Assembly: GCA_007449985.2 (NCBI GenBank)
Contig: VIIQ02000770.1
Location: 26,409-90,408 of the forward strand
From: Desmodesmus armatus
Taxonomy: Eukaryota; Chlorophyta; Chlorophyceae; Sphaeropleales; Scenedesmaceae
DNA: 64,000 bases
Direction: 5' to 3'
Positions 1-11,100 of the stretch are shown piece by piece. A model generated the notes under the pieces. It did not search any database. It saw only the letters and a list, made by a program, of their open reading frames with translations, and had not been told where the DNA came from. The first letter of the stretch is position 1, and every line of letters starts with the position of its first letter. The translations under genes were made by a program, and so were the position numbers.

Positions 1-33
<33 letters not shown>
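1..33 (+). repeat. (CTG)11 microsatellite
   Basis: Eleven perfect TGC/CTG units open the window. On the minus strand this reads as CAG units immediately after a CCTGCAG that could be a splice acceptor. It may therefore begin a Gln-coding part of the next exon of the minus-strand GDSL esterase gene, but the window ends here. Confidence 0.9.
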
Positions 34-265
34 AGGACTGCTGTGGTCACACAAGCGTAGCTTTACATGGATTGGCCTCTGGTTTGCTGAAAGCCAGAAG
101 GCACTGCGCAAGCGCCTTGCGGCAGCAGCCGTGCTGCTCCTCCAAGCACACTTGCACCCAAGTGTGCCATGCTGCACAGCTGACGCTCTCAATCTATCAA
201 CTACAACCAAGGCTTGCAATATGAACCATTTAGCAGAGGGACATACTGGTGTGAGGTGAGCCCAC

Positions 266-426
266 CTTTCTGCTGTACAGCTCTGCCAGCAGTGTCACCC
301 AGCCCTTCTTGTCACTGTGGTACTTCCAGTGATAGCCGGTGCCAAACTCGGTCAAACTGTCCCCGAACAGCATGATGGCTGGCCGATGAGCAGCATACGG
401 CTGCTGTGCTGCTGCTGGTAGTAAAC
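266..426 (-). CDS. GDSL/SGNH-type esterase, single exon (partial gene)
   Basis: Read on the minus strand, this 161-nt segment follows a GCTCCAG acceptor and ends at a GTGGGC donor. It translates to a stretch containing AIMLFGDSLTEFGTGYHW and then GWVTLLAELYSRK. The FGDSLTE block is block I of SGNH hydrolases and holds the nucleophilic Ser. The GW..LLAELYSRK continuation resembles isoamyl-acetate-hydrolysing esterases (IAH1-like), which cleave short-chain esters. Blocks with the catalytic Asp and His are not in the window, because downstream exons would lie beyond position 1. A Met inside the exon (codon 371-373) would leave almost nothing before block I, so an upstream first exon is likely, but I could not place it between 430 and 900. 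The gene is divergent from the + strand gene starting at 913, so the intervening region may be a shared promoter. Family assignment is good, the precise substrate is unknown. Confidence 0.6.
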
Positions 427-912
427 CTGGAGCAGGGAGGGGGTGGGCGCCAGAATGCGAGGCATGTCAGGATGTACAACGGCACTGGCTGATGTCTGAG
501 TGATTGAAAACAAGCTGATCAGCGTCTTTTGATGGCTTTGCAATGTTAAGGGAGGCGCTGATGCAGCTGGATTGCCTTGTGCCAGCAGTCACAGAAGCAC
601 TGGAGCACAGCTGACTGGCACCCCAATCAAGCTGTAGACTCACCTTGTAGACTGTGCAGCAGGAGTGTGACATAAATAGCTGCTGAGAGCCTCATTTTCG
701 CGAGCTGGCTAAACAGGCGCGCTGACCTGGCAATTCCCACTGTCCCGCTGCTGCTGGCTAGACTCAAGTCGGCAACAGTTGAGCCTGGGGACGCAGGCTG
801 ATAAGCGCTTTAAGGGAAACCTCAGGCTGCTTATGTTGGATGCTGCGTTGCTGTCGTTGTGGCTCGGATGGGCTGTTGAGTTTCAAAAACACAGTACAAA
901 AACTGCTTCAAT
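427..912. other. Divergent intergenic/upstream region
   Basis: This stretch lies between the minus-strand esterase exon and the plus-strand gene at 913. It probably holds the esterase 5' exon or UTR and two promoters. I see no convincing TATA box or coding exon. Confidence 0.4.
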
Positions 913-3900
913 ATGGCGAGACGTCGGATGAAGACCTTGCAAAGTTTCTTGGTATCGGGTGATTTCGCAGGGATACCAAGCGACATCTCTCGTCCTGCTT
1001 CATCTCTCTTAACTGCATCATGTCAGGACCCTTGTCCCTCGTTGCCTGCTTTGTTTGTAACATCGGCCATGGTGAACGAGACTGTGGAGAATTCTGCGGG
1101 CACTGCAGCTGAGCAGGCAGGAGGAGACAAACTACTACCACCTCAGGCCCTAGCCCTTTGCAGCCAACCAGCAGCAGCCATGGGGGTGCAGAAGGCCGCA
1201 TATGCGTCCCTCAAAGCTGCTGGCTCGGGCTCCAGCGCCCTCCACCGTTACCAGCACTACATGGCCACCCTGGGGCGAGAGCTGGCGCTTCTGCTGCTGT
1301 GCCATGGCACCTCAGCACTTGCAGCAGCAGTGCGTGTGTCATACAGGTAATTAAACCTTTCAAAAACCATTGAACAAGTGTGCCAAGGCTGCACGTTTGT
1401 GCACAGGCTGGCTTTGGTCACCAAGCAGCTGTCTTAGAATTGAGCACCGCTGAACTCAGTCAGGCACTCAAGCATTCACAGCTGCGCAGACCTGGTCAGG
1501 CAGGAGCAGATGGCTTTTTGAAGCTCGCAACAGTTGTCTCAAACGTATGCCTCACTTCTATCAGGCCAAAACAGACAGCTGGTGCCCTTGTGGCATTGTT
1601 GTTGATGCACCAGTCAATGATGCACCGCTGTATGAGCTTAGACAGCCACCTGTTGACTACTGTCTCGTCGACCGTCCTGCAAAACAACAACCGTAATTCC
1701 GTTTACGCAACCACTGGGCCTGGCCCTTGGCTGTCGCATGATTTTCCTGCACCTTGCACAGGCTGGCCCACATGCTCGGCCTGCGGCTGCGCCTCTGGCT
1801 CAGCACAAGTCCCCTCCCCAGAGCATTGATGTTTGGCCAAAAGTCCACGTAACATACCTCCCCCCCTCATAATTTCCTGCACGTGTGCAGGCTGGCCCAC
1901 ATGCTCGGCCTGCGGCTGCACCGCTGGCTCAGCACAAGCCCTCTCCCCAGAGCAGCAGCAGCTGTGCTGGCCCGTGTGCTGAGCGCCCTGCGCACCGCCC
2001 TGCAGCAGCACGTGGTGGGGCCTCTAGGGCGCCTGCTGACGCAGCTGGTGTGGGTGCAGGTGCAGCTGTCGACAGATGATGAGCTGGATGAGGGCACGAG
2101 GGTGTCAGCACGCGTGAACAGCTGTGTCTCGCTGCTGTTTGGTAGCATCAGGTGAGAATGTCCTGCGCAGCCAGGGGTTGGCCAGCAGCAGCACCCTAGC
2201 CCTGGGGTAGCTCACCCCCAGCCAGATGCCACACGTGCCCTCCAGCACGGTTCCGCCATGGTCCCTGCTCATATCACCCCCAGAGAAGTACTGCAGTCCT
2301 GGAAACAATCACCACCTTCCTGCGCTTGTGTGATGCTGTTTGCTTGGTGAATCGGCTGTCTGTGCTGCTTGTGGTTTTTGTGGCCTGGCCACAAGTGTGT
2401 GCACCAGCATCGCAGCTCTGCTTCTCATACTTTTCTTCACGCTCCTGCTGTCCTGCATGCTGTCCTGCCTGCCTGCTCTCCTTGGTGCACAGGCTGCGCA
2501 GCCACAGCTGCCTGCAGCTCGCCGCCCCCAGCCGGCAGCCTGTGCTGGCCCCAGAGTTCAGCCTGAGTTCTCCTGCAGCCAGCCCCACACGCCAGCCTGG
2601 CACTCTGAGGGCGCAGCAGCAGCGGCTGCAGCAGCAGCAGCAGCAGCAGCAGCAGCGGCGGCTGCTGCGGTCGGCCAGCACGCCCACACCTAACAGCAGC
2701 CCGCGGGGAGCGAGGGCAGCAGCAGGTGCGGCATCAGGGGGTGCTAGTCCTTGTAGTGTTGACTGCCTCAGGACCCCCCCCCCCCCCCACACACACACAC
2801 ACATGCACAGAGTTACCCGCTGCTAGCGATAGCTGCCGTGTCCACCCACTCACTGGGGGGCCGGGGGATTGTGCTGTTACAGACGCCGTGAGCTATAATG
2901 TATGTGTGTATGAACCGTAGGTAGCCTACCTATGTTTCATACACACATACATTATAGCTCGTGGCGTCTACAACAGCACAATCCCCCCCCCCCTCCCCCT
3001 TTCCTTGCGCAGCTGTAAGCCGTTGACAAGTGCAGCGCAGGTCATGCTTAGGCTCCTTCCTGCTCTTTGGGGCCCCCTTTGCTGCAGGTGCGGTTGCAGC
3101 GTTGTTCCACAGCCTGCATTTGCAGATTACTCGCAGCGGCAGTGTGGCCTCACAGGTCTCCTGACATCCACTTGATGTTGATCCTCCTTGCATCCCTCTA
3201 ACATGCTGTCCCTGCTGTTCTCCTGCCCCCCCCCCCCACACACACACACTTGCATGATCATAGTATGCTAGCTACTCAAGTAATTCCTGTGCTAACACAC
3301 AGCATGCATGTGTACGCATGCAGTCTCTCTGTCGACACACACACACACACACCGCCCACCAATAACATGCTTTCCCTGCTGCTCTCCTGCCCCCCCCCCC
3401 ACACACACACCACCGACCCAATCTGCAGGCACAGTGGCAGCCTCCTTCAGCAGTGGCATCATCTCTCCCAGTGCCAGCGCTGCCTTCAAGTTAGCCGACA
3501 TCCGCTAGAACGCAATTTGTCCCTGCATCGCTCCATGATACCCCCCCCCACTATACTCACTCACTCCCCCCCCCCCACCACCACCTGTCCCGCAGGCACT
3601 GCAGCAGCCTCCTTCAGCAGTCGGCGGCGGACTGTCATCGGTGGCAGCCCCAGCAGCAGCAGGACCAGCCCCTGGGGGGCTCTGGCGGGGGGCCCCGAGC
3701 TGGGTCCTGCTGAGCGTGCCAGTGTTGCTCGCGCGCTGCGCTTTAGCCAGGCGCCGGGTCAGGGGCTGGGGCCTGACAGCGAGGTGCATGTGCTGTGCAG
3801 CAGCGAGCTGAGGAGCGCCATCATGTCCTTTTTGCAGGTGTGTTAACTCGACAGTACAAGCAATTGTGTTGTCAGTTCAATCAATCACCTGTAGCTGTGA

Positions 3901-4892
3901 AATTGAAAGGGGGTACAGGACCGCAGAGCGTCATACATGGCTGTACTGGGGTCACCAGAGAGAGTACGTGCAAAGTGTTCTAACAGAGTCTGCTTGTGTA
4001 GGCTGACACTGACAGTTCATTGTGAGTACATGCATCGGGCATATCTGCTGTGTACAGTCACCCATCACGCACCTGTCCTTGTCCTGTAGTGCATGTCTCA
4101 ACTCAACCCATGTGTTTGCTCTATTCCGCCGCCCCCCCCCCCCCTCACTGTGCATACCGCAGGCGCACAGCAGGCGCAACGGCAGCGAGTTTGTGCTGCT
4201 GCGCAACTTTGCCACCAGCGCCCCACCCACACCCACAGCTGCTGCAGCTGCAGACACACTCACAGCAGCCAGCACACCCACAGCAGCTGCAGCAACCACA
4301 GCAGAAGTGGCAGCAGCGGACGATGCTGCTGCGGCCCCAAGTGCAGACGTCCAGCAGCAGCAGCATGAGGCATTGGCGGGGTTTGGTGCAGCGCCGCTGG
4401 GGTTTGAAGCAGCGCTGGGGTTTGACTGCGAGCCAGGTGGGCAATGCCGTGCATATGATGGGCTGTGCCCGTACCTGCCCACTAGTTGCCTATGCACTCT
4501 AACTCACTCGACCAGCAAACACTGTTGCGGCTACATGTGCAGTATAACGCATTGCCAAGAGAATTCCGGTTCAAGTTCGTAGTGCCCAGCAGCCTTGGAA
4601 TCATGGCACTGCATCTGAGTACATGGCCTTGTATGCATATGAATAGACATCACAGACCATTTGTTTGGTGATGCTGGTGACTTTGATGCTTTTTTTGTCG
4701 GCAAATGTGCATCTGCTTAGCATCAGAGGCATGACACATGCCTGATAGGACTGTGACAGTACTTGACTGCAACCTTCCGCCTTTGTGACCTCATGTGTAG
4801 GTTGCGGCAGCAAGGCTCGCAGCAGTTCTCAGCTGTGTGCACAGATCTACGCGGTGGCGGCAGACGGCAGCAGCGGCGGCGGCTGGCAGCCG

Positions 4893-4923
<31 letters not shown>

Positions 4924-4960
4924 ACGCACAGCAAGCTATCTGTCCCCTACAACAGAACCT

Positions 4961-5007
<47 letters not shown>

Positions 5008-6221
5008 CAGCTCATGGCCCGCTGCCCCTGCTTGGCGATGTCAGCACACAGCAGCAGGAGCAGGAGTTCAGGGATGAACTTTCTGATGGCTCTCAGTCAC
5101 TGGCTGAAGCTTGGCAGCAGCTGAAGCAGCAGCACGGCCATCAGCAGCAGCTGCAACAGCAGACGGATGCCGCCCCTGTGCGAGGGCACGACACAGGCAG
5201 CAGCGTCAGCTGCATGATGGGCAGCAGCAGCAGCAACAACGTCCTTGCCAATGCAGCGAGCCTACTGGCTGCTGCTGCTGAAGCTTTAGGAGACCAGCAC
5301 GGCCCAGGCTCCCCAGAACGGAGCGACACCAGCCCGCAAAAGCCCTCTGCAGCTGTTCGTGCAGCCGCCGCCATTGCTGCCGCTGCCGCTGGCGCCAGCC
5401 ACAGCAGCAGTAGCAGCAGCGGTGCTGCTAGCAGGGAGCGCGGGTCGTTTGTCTCTGCAGCTGACAAGTTCAGGTCGCTGGCAGCCTCGGCAGCAGCAGG
5501 CAGCGATGCCGACCTCTGCAGCAAGCCGCTGATGGCTTTCTCGCGCAGCAGGCAGGGCTCTTTGTCTCCGCCCGTTGGCATGAGGCGCAGCGTGAGCAAC
5601 CGTGTTGGTGAGGATACCGGCAGTCACCTGCACCAGCAGGAGCAGTATGCGCGGCTGTTCCCGCCTGGCAGTCGCAGCTTCGAGGCGCTGTCGCTGCGCA
5701 AGTCTGGGAACCAGAGCCCGGTCGGCACCCCGGCGTGCCACGCGCGCCACACGGTGACGTTTGTCAAGAAGAAGCTGCCGGCTGCGCCGTTCTCGCTGTC
5801 TGCTTCGCTGCCGCTGTCGCTGGACGGAGACATCCTGCATGACGCGCAGTAAGTAACCACGCCTGTGGAGAGGCACTGGCGTAAGGATCAGGCTTGGAGG
5901 GGTTTGCATGTCCAGCATGCTAGACAACCGCAACCTCCACCTGGTGATTCCCAGTGAAGTGGCCAGCTTGTTGTGCCATTTTCAGCACCCTGGTGCGGCT
6001 GGAGCATGCTGGTCGGGAGTTGCAGTCAGCGGGGTCATGCCCATGCGCATGAACATGCATGACTCGATGCTATGCACTTGTGCAAGATCATGCGTGCATG
6101 TCTGAGTCAGCAGTGTCATGCACATGACTCACGCTGTGCGCATGGCTTTGTTGTATGTTTATGTTTCCCTACGTGCGCGGGTGTTTCATGTGCAGCACAG
6201 AGTTGGTGCTGCGGGCAGGAG
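913..6221 (+). CDS. Gln/Ser/Ala-rich multi-exon protein, function unknown
   Basis: I do not recognise this protein. Exons supported by reading frame and splice sites are 913-1346, 1891-2151, 2286 to about 2380 (end uncertain), about 2492-2726, 3596-3835, 4162-4437, 4801-5849 and about 5985-6033. A short last exon may reach a TGA near 6219-6221. The first two exons encode an Ala/Leu-rich, apparently helical region containing GRELALLLLCHGTSALAAA and STDDELDEGTRVSARVNSCV, which is the most gene-like part. Later exons are low complexity: a nine-Gln run, Ser/Arg stretches and a (CAG)15 Gln run at about 4963-5006. The exon-7 part with KPLMAFSRSRQGSLSPP looks like a disordered, phosphorylation-prone segment. 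Exon 2 has a partial copy at 1761-1828 and exon 5 one at 3426-3500. Intron 4 holds a long palindrome. The start at 913 is the first in-frame ATG of the open stretch; exon ends in the middle and at the 3' end are uncertain. Confidence 0.55.
1752..1828 (+). repeat. Echo copy of exon 2 of the 913 gene
   Basis: After a CTTGCACAG acceptor-like sequence the 5' part of exon 2 is repeated nearly exactly (LAHMLGLRLRLWLSTSPLPRA), then diverges at 1829. The full exon follows at 1891. Inclusion of this copy in mRNA is unlikely, because no good donor follows it. Confidence 0.8.
2632..2656 (+). repeat. Exonic CAG run (about 9 Gln)
   Basis: A short CAG run in the sense strand of exon 4 of the unknown gene, encoding a Gln run followed by RRLLRSAS. 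Confidence 0.85.
2862..2988. repeat. Long near-perfect palindrome in an intron
   Basis: A left arm from CGGGGGATTGTGCTGTTA through AGCTATAATGTATGTGTG to CGTAGGTA is repeated in inverse after a centre of only one to three bases. Arms are about 60 nt with a handful of mismatches. It lies in the intron between exons 4 and 5 of the 913 gene. Transcription would give a long stem. It could be a fold-back (MITE-like) element or a local inverted duplication; no ORF is inside. Confidence 0.85.
3420..3500 (+). repeat. Echo copy of exon 5 of the 913 gene
   Basis: Following a poly-C/CA tract and CTGCAG, the start of exon 5 (a Gly-Thr, Ala-rich, Ser-Phe-Ser-Ser stretch) is repeated with changes, 170 bp before the full exon at 3596. 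Both copies are preceded by poly-C. Confidence 0.7.
4963..5006 (+). repeat. Exonic CAG run (about 15 Gln)
   Basis: CAG repeat within exon 7 of the 913 gene, in frame as poly-Gln. Confidence 0.9.
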
Positions 6222-8153
6222 GGTGAGGAGGTAGCAGCTTTCGCTGGTTGTGGTTGTGGCTTTGGTGCACTGCCTCCAGCAGCGCAAGTGCCCAATTCAT
6301 CGCAATGCAGGTGCTGCACCGTGGCCTCATGGTTGCAGTGTGGAAGTGCATGGCACCTGCACTCTTATTGGCGCCTCACTCTGCACACAGTGTAGCAGCT
6401 GCTGATGCACAAGCACGAGGGTTGCCATTGTATACTGTGGACCGCGTTATTGGGTGTGTTGATCTTGAGGGCGCTGGGCTGGCGCAAGTTGAGGTTGGTG
6501 TGTTGCCGCGGCTGCAAAGCCTTACCTGGCGGGGTGCATCCTGGGAGCTGTGCATCCACTCAAACGGCCTCGCTTGTTGGGCGGCTGTTTTTTTCCATCA
6601 TGTCCCCTTGCCGCACCATTCTGCACTTGAGACGGGCTGTTTGCCTAGCTGGTTTTCACCAACACAGCTAGGTCATATGGTGCTTGACAACATGTTCCTG
6701 CAGCAGCAGCTGTCCGGGGGCGTGCCTGCTTACCGCCGGCAGTACAGCCCTCATGGGTGTGCATTACAACTCCTCCTGTGTCGGCGTGTTTTTTTTTGCA
6801 GCTTACTACACCATCCAGGTTGACCCCATGAGCATGTTACGTGTATATCGTCTGTGCAGAGCCGTGATGCTCGCTCGTGACACCTTCTGACATAGGCTGA
6901 GATGCCAGTTGACTTACATAACCCCCACATGTGAGCTTCGTGACTATTTGTTTCCACATGGTGCATCCTGGCCCCCCAGGCTTCAGGCCTCTGGTGGCAG
7001 GAGCAGCAATGATCTTGATGTTACTTCCAGATGTTGCGATTTTGCGTTGGGTTTTGGTTGTATGGGCTGCTGTTGGATTGCAAGTACAGCTGGGGTAAGA
7101 CCCTTGTAAGCTGTCAGGGTACTCGCTGGTCATGTGCCTGGCTTGGTCTCTGTTACAGTTACGCTCCCGCTTTGGTGTGAAGGGAGCTGCCAGTATGACC
7201 GTGACTGCAGGGACTGTTGCATACCGTGCTGTGACATACATGCCGTGTGTTAGACACTTTGACCCGCCCGGGTGCTGCTTACAAGTAAAAAATGCATTTT
7301 TTGGCGGGGCGGACGTTTTGACGGCTCATGACTGTTTTGACATGCTGTGGGGGTGTACGAGGAGGGCTGTCCTGTGGGTGCTGTACTGGCTGGGTAGAGT
7401 GGATGCAGTCTTGCATGAGCTGACCATTGATGTGCATGTGTACAGCCGGCAGTACAGCCCTCATGAGTGTGCATGTGCGCCCGGCTAGTTGCTCTGGTTG
7501 TTCCACACGTGCTGTGTTTGGGCTGTAGACGGGGCAGGGATTATTGCTGCGCCGGTCTGACAAATGGTTCTTTGCTGCAGCACCCTGTGCAGCTGGCACA
7601 TTCAGGATTTGCGCTGTTGAATCGCCTTGCAGTGCACACCGTGACGTCTAGGACCGGCACCAAGCTCGACAAGCCAACAACTTGGTGCCACATGCATAAC
7701 CCACACACGTATATCAGTACCAGGACAAGTCCAGCTGCTTGCATATCATCAGACAGAGCATCTCACAGCCATTGCCTGAACGCCACGATCATCTCCTTGC
7801 CAAGCCCCTGAAAAGGGGGGGGGGGGGTGATACTCACCATCGCTAATGTGCATGAGTATCGTACTGTGTATTCAAATCCACCTAGCATCGTCTTTTGAGT
7901 GAAGCGGATGTGCTCAGCATTTTGCTTTGTGAATCGGTAGCTTGGCGTTAGGCCGCTGATGACATCAGGCAGCTGTCGCAGCAGGTCATGTCATGGTCAA
8001 ACCCCAACCCTGACATGCAAGCATATTGCTGGGGGTCCAGCAGGGCTCACAAAGTAGTGCAAGTGATGTTCTTACGTATGACGGCATCAGCAGGGAATGA
8101 GCTTGCCTTGAGTTGCCAGCACACCTGCCAGCTCAACTCTCTACTGCCCAACC
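6222..8153. other. Intergenic region with a dispersed 29-bp repeat
   Basis: No exon here is supported by both a coherent protein and splice sites. A segment beginning GCCGGCAGTACAGCCCTCAT occurs at about 6734-6762 and again at 7444-7472, with one or two differences. TGTAA at 7105-7109 could be a polyadenylation signal for the upstream gene. A run of 14 G is at about 7815-7828. Confidence 0.5.
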
Positions 8154-11100
8154 ATGTCAGCAAACTTCTCAAGCACAGAGCGGTTCCGGGTGTCTATGGT
8201 AAACAGTGATGGAGGCTCTGAACGTGTTACGGTGCAGCTGTCGCTGGAGGGGCTCAAAATCCTCAACCAGGATGGCAGCAGGACGATGCGCTCTTACAAC
8301 TTACGGAACGTCTCCAGCTGGGACCTTATGGACACTAGCACAGTGATCTGGACCAAGTCAGACGTTGATCTGGAGGAACGGGCCCTTACCCTGAAGGGTG
8401 ATTCCACCACGATCAGAAACGTTGTGGACACATTGGCCTCATGCTGCATGCAGTAAGTGCCTGGGTCTAGGACTGCATGTCATGCCTGGTTGTAGACGAA
8501 ACTCTCTGGATCCCTGCAGTTGGGACACGGGAGCTGCCTGGCACGCAGGGGGATGGGGTGCATTGCTGGTACTGCATACCCATGCACCCTACCTGCTGGG
8601 TGTACTGCTGTGTTGTTTTGAGGCGTTGATGCTTTGATTGAGCTTGATAGGGACCTACAGCAGCAGTTACGTCTCGTTATGTAAGCAGCGGCTTGCCCTA
8701 TGCATGCTGCAGGTTGGCTGAGGTGATCAGGGATAAGGAGGAGGGCAGGCACCTGGAGGAGCTTGCAGCAGGGGGTGGCAAGACAAAGAAGGCTGCAAAG
8801 GTGAGGATGCTGCTGCACAACGTATGACCAGCAGCAGCAGCAACATCAGCAACCGCTGGTAGCAACTAGTGTAGCTTCCAGTGTTGATGTGTGGCACGGG
8901 GAGGAGCTGGCAGCAGGCGGCGGCAAGACAAAGAAGGCAGCAAAGGTAAGAATGGTGCTGCTGCACAACGTATGACCAGTAGCAACAGCAGCAGCACCGG
9001 CAGCAACATCAGCAACCGCTGGGAGCAAATAGTGTAGCTTCTAGTGTTGATGTTTGGCATCTGGAGGAGCTGGCAGCAGGGGGCGGCAAAACAAAGACGG
9101 CAGCAAAGGTAAGGCTGCTGCTGCTGCTGCACATTATTAGCACAGTAGTAGGCTTCATCAGTAGCCGTTAGCGCTCCTCTCAAATGGCTTGCCATGTGAA
9201 CACATGTCAGCAACACAGCAGAGACACTGACGTGCAGCAGGGGGGCGGCAAAACAAAGGAGGCTGCACAGGTAGGGGCTCAAGAGCGTCTGCTGCTGCGC
9301 ACTGTGTTACTAGCAGCAGCGACAGCAGCAAGCTCCAGTAGCAATCAGGATGGCTTCACATGTTCACGTTGGCTCACGTAATTCAGCACATCCTCCGCTC
9401 CCCCGTGCCTCTGTCCCCCCCCCCCCCTCCACCCTGCCCCCCAAATCACAGCTGCCGTCTGTTGACTCTGTTGAGTACTGTTGGGCGCCTGACGAGGCCG
9501 GCTGGCAGAATAATGTGTTTGAATGACTTCACACATCCACACTGCTCCCTGCCCTCTGTTTTCTCCCCCCCCCCCCCCTTCCCACCCTGCCCCCCAACAC
9601 AGCTGCCTTCTGTCGACTCTTTTGAGTACTGGAGGGCGCCTGTTGAGTACTGGAGGGCGCCTGAAGATCGGCTGGCAGGACAATCACGGTTGAATGACTC
9701 AACATATCCCTGACACCCCTTGCCCCTGTTCTCTTTGCCCCCCCCCCCCCCCAAAAAAAGCAGCTGCCGTCTGTCGACTATGTTGAGTACTGGCGGGCGC
9801 CTGACAAGGCCGGCTGGCAGACTCACAGACAGATTGATTACTCAGCACACCTTGCCCTCCCCCTCCCCACCCCCACCCCCCTTCTCAATCCGCAGCTGCC
9901 GTCTGTCGACTCTGTTGAGTACTGGAGGGCGCCCGACAAGGCCGGCTGGCTGCAGAGTCAGAGTGAGGTTATGAAGATGTGGCGCAAGCGCTGGTTGTCC
10001 TGAAGCAGGGCTACTTGTTCAGGTTCCTGACCCCTGATGTTTCAGGTGTGTTGTGGAGCTGGGAAGGGGGATGCAGGGGTTCACAGAATTTTGCTGGTTG
10101 GTGCCCGAGGAGGGGCGCCTCTCAGTTTCTTGATTCCCGGCGTGCCGGGTGTGTGGGACATGTGTGCCGTGCAACACTGTGGTTTGATAATGAACCACAC
10201 GGCTGCCTCCTCCCCACCCACCCACCCCTCCCTACAGTGTCTGTCAAGCCCCATGGTGTGGTAGACCTGTCCAAGGTCCAGGTTTGAAGGATAGCCGCAG
10301 CGTCCCTCTGTGCCCCATGTGCCCCTTTGTTCCTTCCTCAAGTTTCAACTGTGGCTTGGTACAGCTCAGTTTTTACTGGGGCTGCCTGCCCCCCCCCCCC
10401 CTCAAAACACAGTCCTGGCATCACTCTACATGGCCGGGTCTTTGTCCTCCCCCCCCCCCCCCCCTGCCCCTGCCTCCCCACAGAGTCAGTCAAGCCCCGT
10501 GGTGTGGTAGATCTGTCCAAGGTCCAGGTTTGAAGGACAGCGGCAGCGTCCCTCTGTGCCCCATGTGCCCCTTTGCTCCCCCTCAAGTTTCTACCCGCGC
10601 CTTGGTACAGCTCAGTCTTCACTGGGTTTTCCTGTGTACATCGCCTCTCAAGATAGTCCTGACATAATTCTACATGTTCGCCCCCTCCTCTCCCCTCCAA
10701 CAGAGTCAGTCAAGCCCCGTGGTGTGGTGGACCTGTCCAAGGTTCAAGACGTCAAAGACGGCCGCAGCGTTACGGGCAAGGCTAACACAGTGCAGCTCAA
10801 GACAGCCAGCGGGGCAGCGTGTGCTACATCTGCGACTCAGGTATGCAGTTTGACTTATGTGGTCGGCTGCGTACATCACATCCCGTCTGCGGCCACTGCG
10901 CCAGTAGTACCAGCATGCTGTGCTGTGCTGTTGTTGTGCTGTGCTTTGCTTTGCTGTGCTGTGCTTTCCCAATGCTGCTGATGGGAGCTGCGTCCGGTGT
11001 TGGTGTCTGCTGCTGCTGCAGAGACTGAGATGGTTTTGTGGACATCAGCGCTGTACTGTGCTGTGCTGTCCTGCCATGCACTGTCCTTCCATGTGATATC

